Source: Balanoglossus misakiensis (taxonomy: Eukaryota > Hemichordata). Taken from it: a stretch of DNA of 64,000 nt. Positions 26,047 through 37,998 of this stretch are shown here, piece by piece (position 1 is the stretch's first letter; each line of letters begins with the position of its first letter). The notes beneath the pieces are model-generated. The model searched no databases. It was not told the DNA's origin and saw nothing but the letters and a program-made list of their open reading frames with translations. The translations under genes were made by a program, and so were the position numbers. The stretch spans positions 10,230,001-10,294,000 of the forward strand of contig CM082584.2 of NCBI GenBank assembly GCA_040954595.2. The letters are read 5' to 3'.

Positions 26047-28341
26047 CTGCAAGGGGAACAGTGTAGAGATATGCATATCACCATTGTTGGCTGTGGCAGT
26101 CATAAACTACACAACAGAAAGAAGGATTGAATGTAAAGTGTGGACTACACACATCCATTGACTCGCTATTCAGCACCACACCTACTTGAATTTTTTACCA
26201 GTTCTGGCTTGCGTTCCACCATTCCACATGGTGTCACCTTCTTCATAGAAGAAAAACATGTCCAGCTTGATGTCTCCGCTCATGAAAGACAACTCAAAAC
26301 TGTCTTCTGTCTACAAGAGATCAAAACACACACAGCATTTGCTTATGGTTTACCTGACGTTAAAAGATGATCAGACTGAATCTCAAAGTTGTTATATACC
26401 TTGCCAAAGAGATGTTTCAGGTACAGCCCATTCCTTTCAAAGGTGGGTATCAGCCTAGTGTCGTAATCCTTGATCCAGATACCAAAGTCCACATCTTGGC
26501 TGTGCGCTATAGTGTTACACTCTCTGTACCATCCTGTGATGACAATGAGAAGACTCATAAAATGGACTCATTATCAATGGTGAATAGCCCTGTTTATCGG
26601 ATCCCACACTGCACATGCTGAGGTGTATAATTCATTCATTTCACATAGGTAGTCATCAACGCCCGTTGACAATCTTTTTCCTGACAGGATATTTTCAACT
26701 ACAATACCCACCAAGACAAGTTCCGCTACTCAACCAAAATCTGACTCCAATCTTGTCAAGCAGTTCTTTGCCTCTCTTGAGCAGTCTCTTAGCTTTCATT
26801 CTAAAGAACTCAGCTTCCTCTGTGATGTCATCGCCATTCTCATCCAGGAATATCTTGGCCTGTCTGTAATTACACTCAATGAACTTGGAGTGTGGCAACT
26901 GTTCAAGGAAGATGCTTGGATCCCTAGGCATGTGAACGTAGACACCATCGATCTTGATTGGAGAAATTACCATTCTGAAAAAAAAAATCAGTGAAAGAAG
27001 TATGGCATTAGTTTCTTGTAGAGTATGTTGCAATAGGTCTACCTCAGAGCAAAACATCTCACTCCGACTGATGAGAAAAAAAACCAACAAGAGATAACAG
27101 ACATACTTATCAAAAGCTCCAGAATTTCGACCAATCACAAGAGCCGTAGTATTGATCCCTGTTTTCATGTAAACTGTGTCCTCAACGTCCATTGGTCCAT
27201 GCCACCAGTAGTTGTTGTTTCTCTCATAAAATATGGCAAGATGTATGATATGGCTTCTGCTGCTGTAGAATAGATAGTGGAGGGGGATTTCCTGAGCATG
27301 TAGACTGTTTACAGACAGAAGTCTGGGATCCTCCCCTGTGATCCGAGTCCAAGTGAAATCATTCTGTTCCAGGGCAGAGAAAAAATGTTCCTACAAAACA
27401 AATATGGCAAGAAACAATTCAGAAATGAAAGAAATGACATGAAGTTTGGAAATTTCTGGTACGTGTACTATAAATTATAACAGGGTGTTTACTCACCTGT
27501 TCTTTCCAATGTTTGTCTATCACTGCAAAGGTGGTCAGTTGTTTACTGTGGCACAGATATTTACACTGTCTGTCTGGATTTTGGTGTTTTCTCTGGGGAT
27601 TTGCCACTCTACTGAGAATGACCGGTTCAAGAAGGAAGACTGGAATGTCGTGGGATGCTGTGATGCCCATAAATGTGCTTATTGTTCTCTGTGGACAAAA
27701 AGCAAGAACTTGTTTTTATCTTTATGGTGATCAGTCTTAAGTCTCATTGGTTATTGATCTTTTTCTCCAAGTTGGAATAATGTGGGAAAAGTTCTTCCTC
27801 AACAATATATACTTATGACAGTGTGCTGCGCTGTGGTGTCATGTAATGCAATGTGACATAGTATGTCATTGGTACTTACATATGAATTTGCAGCACTGGA
27901 GTTTTCCTGACTAACAAAGTATGATGCCATCCTGGCTCCAGACTGTGAGAACGTTTTGAGACCTTTACTACCAGACACCTGCTATATATAAAGGAGATTA
28001 TAAGTACAACACATGCCAAACTGAGAATTGGTGTGTTGCTAATAGTTAGCAATTTCACACCTTATCTTGTAGATTTCACTGGATTTGTCATGTAACCTTT
28101 ATTCTCTGAGGACAACGCAATGTATTCAATTAACACATCCTGATAATGACCCCCCCCCCCCATAGAGTTAAAAGGTTGTGCCCTTGGATTGAGTGCCCTG
28201 GGTGTGAACCTGTGTGAAACCTACATGTTTGTTTGCATTTCCTGGGCGTTTTTGTCCAGCATATCCGTAGAAGTATATTTGCATGCACATAAATATCACA
28301 CTGATAACAAGCAACAAAATTAGAAGTCGAGTTCGCCTCAT
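25833..28341 (-). CDS. FKTN: Fukutin, complete, 8 coding exons
   Basis: Golgi ribitol-5-phosphate transferase that extends the alpha-dystroglycan glycan. Exons: 28225-28341, 27880-27978, 27497-27688, 27107-27390, 26712-26974, 26400-26533, 26186-26310, 25833-26046. They give 475 residues against 461 in human, all in phase with GT-AG junctions. Residues 6-22 ([17 protein letters not shown]) form a signal anchor after MRRTR, as expected for a type II Golgi protein. The LicD/nucleotidyltransferase core has [13 protein letters not shown], then SQDVDFGIW with Asp332 and Asp334 as likely metal ligands, then [10 protein letters not shown] with Asp376 and Asp380. The C-terminus is closest to human: [34 protein letters not shown] and a final QVF. 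The start ATG has G at -3 and is overlapped by a two-codon upstream frame. Confidence 0.96.
26186..26310 (-). CDS. FKTN: FKTN exon 7
   Basis: Encodes [20 protein letters not shown], then [15 protein letters not shown]. Both Asp residues of the second acidic motif are present. Confidence 0.94.
26400..26533 (-). CDS. FKTN: FKTN exon 6 (DVD motif)
   Basis: Encodes [20 protein letters not shown], then KHLFGK. Contains the acidic motif of the catalytic core. Phase 0 donor GTATAT. Confidence 0.95.
26712..26974 (-). CDS. FKTN: FKTN exon 5
   Basis: Encodes [20 protein letters not shown], then [17 protein letters not shown] and [12 protein letters not shown]. The donor was set at G|GTGGGT because the alternative four bases on would insert an extra Gly before the conserved WYRECN. 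Confidence 0.94.
27107..27390 (-). CDS. FKTN: FKTN exon 4
   Basis: Encodes [20 protein letters not shown], then [20 protein letters not shown] and NSGAFDK. The split Lys codon closes at AA|GTATGT. Confidence 0.93.
27497..27688 (-). CDS. FKTN: FKTN exon 3
   Basis: 64 codons with [13 protein letters not shown] and [20 protein letters not shown], matching the human N-terminal domain. Acceptor TCCACAG; donor CAG|GTGAGT. Confidence 0.92.
27880..27978 (-). CDS. FKTN: FKTN exon 2 (stem)
   Basis: 33 codons, [20 protein letters not shown], then [13 protein letters not shown]. Acceptor TATAGCAG; donor GTAAGT. Low similarity to human, as usual for a Golgi stem. Confidence 0.85.
28225..28341 (-). CDS. 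FKTN: FKTN exon 1 (signal anchor)
   Basis: 39 codons encoding the short basic cytoplasmic tail and the transmembrane anchor, ending GNANKH at donor GTAGGT. Found from membrane topology and splice phase rather than strong similarity. Confidence 0.85.
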
Positions 28342-28828
28342 CGCATCCGATTGTAATCACATCAACTGGCATGTTACATGGAGAAACGTTGACTTGTCAG
28401 CTTGTGTACAACTATGGGGGTCGATTGTGGAGCACGGGGTCGATTTTAGACGGCGAAGCGCATCCCGATCTTGCTCCAGATGCTCACAATTTACGTGAAA
28501 ATATCAATGTGTACATCATGACGGTTTTTGAGCACGTAGATGCACGAGTGTACGTAGAGCATCCCAGGCCCAGGAAGATCTGGGCGGAAATCACGACGAG
28601 AATGTTGAGGTTATGCGCTCACTACGACCTCGGCCATACAGAATTCAATGTATGATTCCTTTTTGGTGGTTAACTATGGACTGGTTCAACACAATGGTCG
28701 GAGGCACGTGCACGCACGGGCACGTCGTAACGCCAAGTCAACACAACGCCCAGGCTGAGTGGTCTGGTGGAGTGCGTAAGTTTTTTTAAAGGAGCTGAGG
28801 GGTCTTGACACGACGCCAGTTCAAAAAA
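28342..28828. promoter_or_regulatory. Divergent promoter of FKTN and SLC35E1
   Basis: Only 487 bp separate the two start codons. The interval includes an E-box CACGTG at 28705-28710 inside a CpG-containing stretch (GCACGTGCACGCACGGGCAC). No TATA box is evident. An open frame at 28371-28655 lies in the FKTN leader and resembles nothing known. Confidence 0.65.
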
Positions 28829-29156
28829 ATGGCGACGGACCCGAAGATCTTCCGGGAGTTTTGCCGGATAGTTTGCCTTTGTGTCGTGTGGTATGCTAGT
28901 AGTGCGGGACAGAATGTCATCGGGAAGAAAGTGTTGAACTATTTTCCATATCCTATCACAATTACGATGTCACATATGTTTTCCTTAGCGGTGTACTTGG
29001 GACCGGTGATAAAAACATGGAACGTTCCCGTTGGACCTCCCATAGACAGAAAGTACTTTTGGTGGGTGATAATTCCACTCGCCGTGGGAAAATTTTATTC
29101 TTCAGTGTCATCTCACTTTAGTATATGGAAAATGTCGGTGTCATATGCCCACACAG
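28829..29156 (+). CDS. SLC35E1: SLC35E1 exon 1
   Basis: Starts [11 protein letters not shown] in a good context (A at -3, G at +4). Encodes the first helices and VSYAHT, closing at G|GTGAGT. Confidence 0.94.
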
Positions 29157-32100
29157 GTGAGTACTAGTATTTTCTACTAATTCTTGCCGCGAGAGTTTTT
29201 CCTCATCGAAACCGGAAGTACCGTAGGCCTGTGTGTTGACGTTGCTGGAGTTTGATACGTATGTTTACTACACTGGTAGTAACGATGAAACGTGACGTCC
29301 GGGGGACCGGACGGTCCGTGACAGATTGTCCGTTGTTGTCAGGACATACGTGCTGGCTGAAACGTACGGCCTGGTCACATTTCAATCCCACTACACCCTA
29401 AACTACCCTCATTAGTTTTCACGTTTCGAAAGAAATCATTTCTGAAGTGACGTATCGGTGGAGCTAGCTCGACTGTCACCTGCAGGGAAATGTCATGGTA
29501 CAGATTGCCATAGGTAGACTGGGAGGTCATTATGTGACACAGTCCTTAATTTATGGGGTCAATATGTTCAGTCGGTTCTCTTGTGTCTCTAGGGCTTCTT
29601 CAGCCACACCTGATGTTGCCATGGAGACCATGACAGTGGTAAAGGTTGCGTATGTTTCAGTACTTGACAATGTTTGATTGCAGGACAATAATTATCCAAC
29701 CTGGTTGAACATCACAAACTAAACTCTTGCCATATTCATGATCAACAATTTAAACACCTGTCAACAGGTGGTTTCAAGTTTTCGTCATATTTATTAATTA
29801 AACAACTGGGCAGAAAAAGTCATGTCAATATAATATAATAAAATACAATAATAAAAAAATTCTATCAGAAAAATATAATAATCGTTGCTCTGTATGCTGT
29901 TATTGCAAATCATTGACAGTGAGATGTCAAATAAATACTGTGCACAACTGATGAAAGGCGGTTCACTGTATTATCAGAGATTAGGTGACAAGCGTGTTTA
30001 CGACGTCATTGCTCAGTGACATACCGGTATTTTGCTAGTGTACTCTGTGAATTACGGGGTGACTGGTGGCAACACATGTTCCTATCTAGCGAAACATGTT
30101 TTGTAGCATATATTAAATAAAGTCTTTCTTCCAAAGTGCCACAGAAATGGCGATTTTGCCACTTACCTATAATCATGGCAGGGTGGGGTGGAGGGGGGTT
30201 TAATAAAATAACTCCACATCAGGAAGGTGCCAGAGGCAGCCCCATTGTGTTCGATGGGCGGGGCATGTCTTGTCCTATTTACAGGAAACCCACTATGACA
30301 CAACCTTGACTCTACAAAGCCCTGTTGTTATGGGGTAGAGGATTTGGGATTTGTCACCATGGTTACCTATGGTTTTGGTGGATTTAATATTGATTGCATT
30401 AAAAGATGTTTCGTTGACCACTATGTGTTTTTGAACTACACACACTGTAATACCTCTGTAACATGATTATTTTCATCAGATATCTGAAATATTTTGTGTG
30501 TGTTTTATTTTGCAGTAAAAGCTATGATGCCTATATTTACAGTAACTTTATCAAGAATTATTTTAAAAGAAAGACAGACTGTAAAGGTAAGAGCATTGGA
30601 GATCTTTCTTCATCACATCACAGGAAGCATGCTTTAATTTAAGTTTGATGAGTGCCACGCCCCCTCCCCACCCTATGATACACAAACTGAGAAAATCCAA
30701 TTCCATAACATTTTTCTTGTTGTTTATTTCATTCCAGGTGTATTTATCCCTAGTTCCAATTATTATAGGAGTTCTCTTAGCAACTATGACAGAAATTTCA
30801 TTTGACATGCTGGGATTACTTTCTGCTCTCTCAGCCACCATTGCATTTGCTATTCAAAATATTTACTCAAAAAAGGTAAGTTGTAGAATTGGTCTGTTTT
30901 TGTCATCGCTCATAGGGACCTATAAATTCACCTGTATGTTATCGTCATCTTGGCTAAAGAAAGATTTTGAAAATTGATAAAAGTCTCACTCAGTTCTGCT
31001 CAGCCGTTACACTGAGCTGTTTCCATGACAACTGATATTTCTGAGTAACACGACAGCATGAGATATGTATCAAAATCTGGGATGTAACCAAAGATGTGCC
31101 TTTTGGCACTTCTGAGTTCCATGTGTTTCCATGGAAATACAGTACAAAGCAAATCCAGAATAATCCCAGAAGTAATGCCAGTAAATACATTGTTGTAAAT
31201 GTTTAAGGGTTATTCACAATATGAAGTCATGATGTATGTGCTATGACTTGTTCAGTGTTTACATATGGAGTCCAGGTCCATACATTAAAACACCATGAAC
31301 AAAGAATCATACACATTCATATTTTAACATTTCTCTATGGGTATTTGTACCACTGTCACACATCTCATTCACCACTACAGTCTGTTTGTTTTACAATATT
31401 TTATTCCAGAATATTTGCATTAATATGAAGTGGCTTCCATTAATTGGCCATAATTTCCTGCCGTTGGGAAATTACTGAGCTATGTATCCACCATATGGTC
31501 AACAGATTGCTGAGTTTTCATATTAATCAAAACAGGATTCGGAGAGATAAACTGTGTGTGACCCATTCTCCCCAAATTAGTTGTCACAATGCAGACACTT
31601 TGGTACAAAGCTGGAAAACCATCCTGACTAAAAAAAAAAATTATTGTGGGAGACTTGAGTACTGATGGTGACAGGAATCAGCCCCACAGATCAAATTATT
31701 CCTGTAGAGTAATGATAACAAATTATGGAAATGTGATCCATTGAAAACGTGAACTATGCAAACGCGATGTTATATTTGTCCAGACAGAAATAGAATTAAT
31801 CATTTGATCGCTGGCATCAAAGGTCTGAAATTGGGACCGTTTTGACCGCAGCGTGCACAACAGTTGTCATAGAAACTGTGAATGCAACTGTGTCGCGTAA
31901 ACACTCGAAGGCAGAGTGCGTCGATGGTCTGGGATCTTCGTGGATGTTTTCAAAATTTATAGATATTTCAGTTCCCAGCAAAGGTCATTTTACATTGGTG
32001 TTGTAACAGCTGGTGTGTATGTGGGGAATGGGAGCTTTATGACGTGCATGGCCCAGTGTATTATGAATGATGCAAATGACGCAGAGCATGTTGAAAATTT

Positions 32101-35100
32101 CCTCTGTTGAAGAGTGTCCAGCCAACAGCTGTGCTCTCATTTCGATGCAACTTTTTTGTCCTCCCTACTATTAATTTGACATACATACATTTTATGACGG
32201 TTGGGTTGGACAGTGGAAGTTATATCTGACTCGAGACATCTTAGATTGATAAAACATAGGACAACATGGTTAATAATTTTGTGTCATGTTGATCTGCTAT
32301 TTTTGTGTGTGTGTTTAAACTTATCCAAACATATCGAATTATGCAGGGTGTGCGATTTCTGTAGTATAATTTCACAGAAATTGTCACAAGAAACATGTTT
32401 AAATGGAAATGTTGTTGTATCCAGTGTAGTGTAGTGGACCTGTTTCCTATGTGTGTTTGTGGTGTTATTCTTTATTGACCCATCTGATGATGTATATGCT
32501 GCAGACATATGGTTACATTGCACAAACAATAAGGTGTACTTTTCCTCCGGAAACATTGTATGATTATATAATTCACACCGTATTGTGTTTTATTTTATTT
32601 TTTCTGGGATTGTAGATTAATTGCCCACTTTTTTTCATCCCCAGGCACTCCGGGATACTGGGGTTCATCATTTGAGGTTGCTTCTAATCATGGGCCAATT
32701 GACGTGCTGGGGTATGATTCCCATTTGGCTGCTCACAGATGTGCTGAGTATTCTAAATGATCAGACCATGGTGAGTTGATCCAGTACTGTCTCATATTCA
32801 GTGTTGAGTGACCCAGACATATAGCTCTGTATCTGTGGTTGCTGTCATCAGGAGTCATGTTTGTGTGCATTTTCGTTCTTTTGGATGAAAAAAATAATTA
32901 CAGAACTGGTAGTAGATATTGACATTACGTGCTGTAGATCTGCATGAGTTATTTCATCAGTATGGAGATTAATCCCCAATCAGTAGACTTGTTACCATAA
33001 ATCATACTAATCAGTGTGACTGATTGTTGATAACTGTTGAAACATAACATGAGGTGAAGAATTTTATCATTTGCTGTGGGATTTGTCCAGCTGTACATTG
33101 AATTTCGATAGCTAACCAAACATGTGGTAGTGAGAATCACAAATAAAATGGTGAGACATCCATCAAAGAATATGAATAACATGCATGAAATATGTAGACT
33201 TTTATGGCGTGTCCTGAACTACAAAACACGCTGCCAGTATTTGGGAGATGGACCATAGCGCCCCCTAGAGTTTCAATCACTGCTTGGATTGTAGCACGGA
33301 AGTTAGAACTCTTCAGAGTGGCCCTGTCAGAAATGAGCTAAAAAGAACTTTGATTTTTTGTTTATAGTTGCACTCCATAGAGTGGCTGCCAACAACATTC
33401 CTCATCTTGATGAGCGGATTTCTCAACTTCCTGCAAAACATCGTGGCGTTCAGCGTCCTGTCTTTGGTCAGCCCGCTCAGCTACTCGGTCGCCAACGCCA
33501 CCAAGCGCATCATCGTCATCACGTCATCGCTGATCCTCCTCCACAACCCGGTCACGTTCTACAACATCATGGGCATGATGGTGGCCATCTTCGGAGTCCT
33601 GTATTACAACATGGTTAGTGTCCGCTGTCCTTTTTTTCTCACAGAGCTTGCAGGAACTTTTCGCCTGCCGTCAATCACAGGTCAAAGCAGTGTCGAGGGT
33701 CAAAGGTTAATGCATATTATTGATCCCTTGTAATTGTGCAGAGGGGATTTGAAATCACTATAGTTAGAAAAGTTTGCTCTGAATTCCTCAGTGTTTGACA
33801 GGTGAAGTGTGACTTGCTGAATTGTGTAAATCACATTATCCTGCTGGCTAGATAAAAACACTTAGCAGATTAACTTTTATGAGATGAATTTTTTTTACAT
33901 AAAATTGTAAAGTAAAATTTTCATAAATTAATGTGCGTCAAACTCGCTGCACAAATTCTACTCATTGTTTGCAGATTAACTTTGTGTATTTTCAATTTTA
34001 TGTTAACATTTATTTCAGGATTCACATTCTCTCTATATATATTGTCTTTGCTCTAGGTACAATTCATCCTGTATGTTTTTTTCTCGCGTGTAACTGTATG
34101 TCTGATTGATGACGTCTGTGTTTGTTCTAGACAAGTGAAGTGGTGGATCTATGTTTGATTTTTGCTGTGAATGGTCTCAGAGTTGAACATGTACACAAAT
34201 GGGAGCGTGGAGTTGTCATATCATGATTGCTGTATTGTTTGTCCTGTGTTTATTTGTGTACCTGTGCCTCTCTGTCAGTTAACTAGAAACCGACCACTTT
34301 CTTTCTACAGCACATTTGACAATTTTTTATCCAACAGCTGAGTGTACTTTTTTATCTAATACCTGCACCCTGGTTACACGACTTCTTCGCTCAACTTCTC
34401 TCAAAACACAAAATGTTCCTTGAAACCATTGTTCTTCAATGTGTCCATACCCTGCTTTAGATCGGTCTGGCCAGATCTTTCACACTTTACAGTACAGACA
34501 CTCTTGGCAAAATGAGTAGTGAGACAGCCCTCTCTGGCAAGAAAAAGAGAGACTTGCATTAAAACTCAAAGCCTCGTTCCTAAAATGGCCCTTATGATTG
34601 TGAGATTTGCCTGATGTGTAATTAATCACCAGATAAAAAGAATCAACTAAGAACAAAAGACTGACGATGTGTTAATGAGCAACTCGCACCTAGTAATGCC
34701 AGAACAGTGAAAGTTTGAATGTGTCATGATGGGCAGTTTTATTGTGTGTGCATAGCCGGTCTTTGTGAGTGCCATCGTGGGCAGATTTTTCAGTGTAGTT
34801 AGTGTTATCATCAGCAAGTCCTGGCACGGCTTGAAAGTGTTGAAAGGGGCCGTCCTCCAGCTTGGAGTGTAAGTCTAAGTGCTGCGGTCAACAATCTTTC
34901 AGCGTAGCTTCAGAAGGCAACAATCAAGAGTCTTTCAGTGCAGCTATTTAAGACATCCCAGATTTGACAGTTTCTCTCGGTGTAGTGAGAAGAGTGATAG
35001 TGTCAGTTCGGTCCGAGGGGGCCTACACTACAAGAACCCCACGATCAAACATTGTCCACACGATTAGGTATTGACCGATGTGTTCTCTCACTCGCATGTA

Positions 35101-37998
35101 AGCCTCATCGATAGCTGAGTGAACAACTCTGCCTAATGAGCCATGGTGGTAAAACACCAACGGTACACACTGCTACAAGTGTGAAAATATTTACAGAAGT
35201 CGTCAGATAGAAACCAAGCGAGGCTCAGACAATACTGGGAGATGAACTGTTTCTTAGCTGACGTAGAATGCAAGAAGTACATGTGGAAACTGCCCAGAGT
35301 GTACCTTCAATTAAAAGCATGTATCATAATTGTTAATTTTTTATAATTGTTAATTTTTAGTATGATAGCATTTCCAAACTGCTTGCACAAAAGAAATAAC
35401 ACTACTTTTCAAATTATTCTGAGAGACTGGTGAATAATACCTTCTCGAAACTTTATGGGAAAAAATGATGAAATTTACTGTTTACAAGTGGAGCATGGAA
35501 AGTGCAACTTTTTTATCTGAACAGGCTTTTTAGGCGCTGAATGGGCAGCACACTTGAGGTTGGAGAAGTTGGGTCGTGTAGTGTCACCTCGGCTAAAGGT
35601 TTGTGTGTACTCAGTGGGGAGCAGATTTGACAACAAACCAATAGTGTTTGACGATTCCGGCTTTTTAAAAGTGAAATTGAGCCAGCAAAGCCGACTGGAC
35701 TGATCTGATTTGGACTAACCCAACCAGAGAGGTGGCAGCAAGTCAGAAAGTCAAAGCATTGTTGCGCCGAGTGAGCAAATAAAAAAATTCACACAAAAAA
35801 CGGTTCTTTTCTCTATTGCCCAAGCTTTTTTTACTTTCCGTTGAAATTTTCACGTGAAATTGAGCATATCAGTTATGGCCACAAAAGCGCTGACCGAAAT
35901 TCTTAATCGTTTTTTTTTTTATAGGGGGACCGGGTCTACCTTTGATTTTCGTTCACGGAGTAACCCGGCCGACAGGACTATCGTATGACAAATGAGGCTC
36001 CTTCTATTGAATGCATGTTTTAGCATTTCTCAAGACTGTCATTCTGTGATTTTATTGGTTATCGGAGAGTACAGTGGTTGGGTTACTAATCCGCTAGATA
36101 AAGGAGGACATGCTTGGTGGGGTAGCTCTGTAAAGACCCCTGCTTGCTTTGTCCATTGTGCTCGCATCAAGTGTTTTGCCGTCTTAAAGAAACAGAACAT
36201 TTACACAATGAATATGCCGCGCAGAGAACGCAGACACACTATGCTCAGCTTTGGCTTAAACCACTACAAACCAAATTAAAGTCAGTCTGATTAAAATTCT
36301 CAAAATACAGATCCAGGTTCTAAGCTCTTTTTTTCGCCCTCCGAAGCGCAAAACCCTGGCAGACTCTTCTGCAAAAAAAAGAAAAGAAATGGAACAGAGT
36401 TACTGAGTTCCAGAGAGACAATTATTTTTTTTTTCAATTCAAAGTGATTTCAGAGTTTCGCTCGCGTCTCCAAACAGAAGCCCACTGCACCGGGTTGACC
36501 AGAGGAGTTTTATTAGTTCTAGCCCGATCACTTGTTATCTTAATGTGGGAAAACATTGCCATGTATAGCGTAAACATTGGTATTATCATTGTTCAAGTGA
36601 ATCAATATTTGAGGAAAAGCAACAAATAGTTGAGTATGGCAGCCTGAATCATCCACACCTCATTCGGCAGGCTAGACATCAAACGGGAACTTCATTTCAT
36701 TTCCATTTCCGTAAACCCCCTTCCTTGTTTCAGATTCCAATTTAATACCCCCGGGTAGTCAGAGAAGAGTTCTTGTATTTCAAATAATAATGGAACATTG
36801 TCATAACTGTATGCACATACTCCCCTCCAAAATGATCCAAAACGCAAAATTTGTTCAGTTTTGTGTTTGTTCTCTCCCCAAGTGACGTTCCAACGCTTGA
36901 TCTTCCGAAGCGCTCGTGCAGTCTCTTTGTATCTCACCAGCTGCCATGTGTATCTCAGTATCTGTACACGCCTTTTTCTCGCTCCGCAGGTGGCGTATTA
37001 CGAGAGAATGGCGCACGACGAGATCGAGGGCAGAGACGACAAGGCCCGACCGCAACAACAGGACGAGGAATCGTCATGGATATTAGTGTCCCCGTCCGAC
37101 GTAGCTTTGTCTTCCTATCATCAAAGATGTGAGCGCTAAAATTTATTTGTATTTTGACTCTGTTTCTGTTCATTCTTTTTTTTCTCTCCCCCACTCTAGG
37201 CTAAGTACGAAGCCAACCGAGCCAAGAGACTCCTCCCCATGTATACCAATGAATTCACGGCTCTTGATCCAAAGATTGGCGGTAGTCTTAGGAGGAATGG
37301 ACTCTCAACCGGTTCTTTCTATCACCTTTGAATGCGGGCTGACGGGGTTTGCCCACAAATTTTTGGAGAAGGTGCCATTTCTGTAGTTTATCCTGCGGTG
37401 GTGTCGCGTGTGGCGGTGGCTGGTGCTGGCTGTTAGTAGCGCATGCACCGGCAGGAGAATATTAAAACAAGGATGTGTGTGTGTGTAACGTGCATGAGAC
37501 AGCTTTGCATGAGTTTGCGATTTGGCCGCTGTGAGATTTTAAGGTTCTCTTCCCCTCTCCCACACTTTTCAACTAACAAATTCTCGAGACGACGTGTTTG
37601 TCACCTCTTTTTGCCATGGCGACCTTTTTGCTGTGTTCGAGTAGAAAACACACGCTCCTTTCAATGTTGGCACTCCTGTCTCTGTATCTCCGACAGCTTT
37701 ACCTCACCTTGCGCTCAGCGAGAAGAGAAACGGCTACCTCAAAGTGAATAACGGGCTCGGCGACGCCTTTGACGCGGGAGGACTAGTCATGAAGGATATA
37801 TCATCCCCGTCGCCGAGCGACAGCAAATTGAGCGAACTGAGTGATAATTCCGGTGGCGACTCGAGTGATGTCAACGTCAAACCCGGCAATAAAGGAAGAC
37901 GAGGCTTCCGTCGGGACCGGAAAGAAAGGAAAACAGTGACATTTGACATACAACCAGCAGTACAAGAAAATGCAGTATCAATAGACATAGAGACATAA
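28829..37998 (+). CDS. SLC35E1: SLC35E1-type transporter, complete, 7 coding exons
   Basis: Member of the triose-phosphate/nucleotide-sugar transporter superfamily; substrate unassigned in the family. Exons: 28829-29156, 30516-30586, 30738-30875, 32645-32770, 33368-33613, 37200-37281, 37697-37998. Product 430 aa; human is about 410. Hydrophobic helices fill residues 10-300. Family signatures are in order: [69 protein letters not shown] and [12 protein letters not shown]. After the last helix the sequence [12 protein letters not shown] corresponds to KYDANQQARKHLLP of human. The cytoplasmic tail is long, Ser/Asp-rich then basic ([20 protein letters not shown]). The last two exon borders were set by phase (G|CT for Ala) and are less certain than the rest. 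An extra exon at 36990 could replace or precede exon 6. Confidence 0.94.
29157..30515 (+). other. SLC35E1: SLC35E1 intron 1
   Basis: About 1.4 kb, no gene or repeat recognised. Confidence 0.8.
30516..30586 (+). CDS. SLC35E1: SLC35E1 exon 2
   Basis: Encodes [20 protein letters not shown], then QTVK. Acceptor TTTTGCAG; donor AAG|GTAAGA. Confidence 0.95.
30738..30875 (+). CDS. SLC35E1: SLC35E1 exon 3
   Basis: 46 codons, [20 protein letters not shown], then [10 protein letters not shown]. Acceptor ATTCCAG; donor AAG|GTAAGT. Confidence 0.95.
30876..32644 (+). other. SLC35E1: SLC35E1 intron 3
   Basis: About 1.8 kb, no gene recognised. Confidence 0.8.
32645..32770 (+). CDS. SLC35E1: SLC35E1 exon 4
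   Basis: 42 codons, [18 protein letters not shown], then [19 protein letters not shown]. Acceptor ATCCCCAG; donor ATG|GTGAGT. Confidence 0.94.
32771..33367 (+). other. SLC35E1: SLC35E1 intron 4
   Basis: About 600 bp, nothing recognised. Confidence 0.8.
33368..33613 (+). CDS. SLC35E1: SLC35E1 exon 5
   Basis: 82 codons from [11 protein letters not shown] through [18 protein letters not shown] to VLYYNM. GC-richer than its neighbours. Donor ATG|GTTAGT, phase 0. Confidence 0.96.
33614..37199 (+). other. SLC35E1: SLC35E1 intron 5, containing the alternative exon
   Basis: About 3.6 kb. Apart from the exon candidate at 36990 it shows a tandem duplication of TAATTGTTAATTTTT near 35330-35360 and no other recognisable content. 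Confidence 0.75.
36990..37139 (+). CDS. SLC35E1: Possible alternative SLC35E1 exon with early stop
   Basis: A strong acceptor (CCTTTTTCTCGCTCCGCAG) opens a frame in phase with exon 5: [20 protein letters not shown], then [17 protein letters not shown] and a stop at 37137-37139. Joined to exon 5 it gives a shorter tail. Splicing onward from a donor-like GTGAGC at 37129 also hits a stop at once in exon 6. A weaker donor at 37101 (GTAGCT) would make a 111-nt in-frame cassette. No human counterpart is known to me. Confidence 0.5.
   Translation: MAYYERMAHDEIEGRDDKARPQQQDEESSWILVSPSDVALSSYHQRCER
37200..37281 (+). CDS. SLC35E1: SLC35E1 exon 6
   Basis: [20 protein letters not shown], then ALDPKIG. 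It follows exon 5 in phase 0 and matches the human post-helix segment. The donor G|GTAGTC is not strong; reading through would add 17 residues to a stop at 37329-37331. Confidence 0.8.
37282..37696 (+). other. SLC35E1: SLC35E1 intron 6
   Basis: 415 bp; contains only splice signals and a short GT run near 37474. Confidence 0.7.
37697..37998 (+). CDS. SLC35E1: SLC35E1 exon 7 (tail and stop)
   Basis: Begins [20 protein letters not shown] after acceptor TCCGACAG and ends VSIDIET at the stop. A nearer AG at 37719-37720 fails on phase. Codon and base composition are typical of a coding exon. Confidence 0.75.

Noticed and set aside
28371-28655. 94-codon frame in the FKTN/SLC35E1 promoter
   Set aside because: It sits in the divergent promoter and leader, with no similarity to known proteins.
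34757-34873. Open stretch [17 protein letters not shown] after an AG, as another alternative SLC35E1 end
   Set aside because: The acceptor lacks a pyrimidine tract and the peptide resembles nothing in the family.
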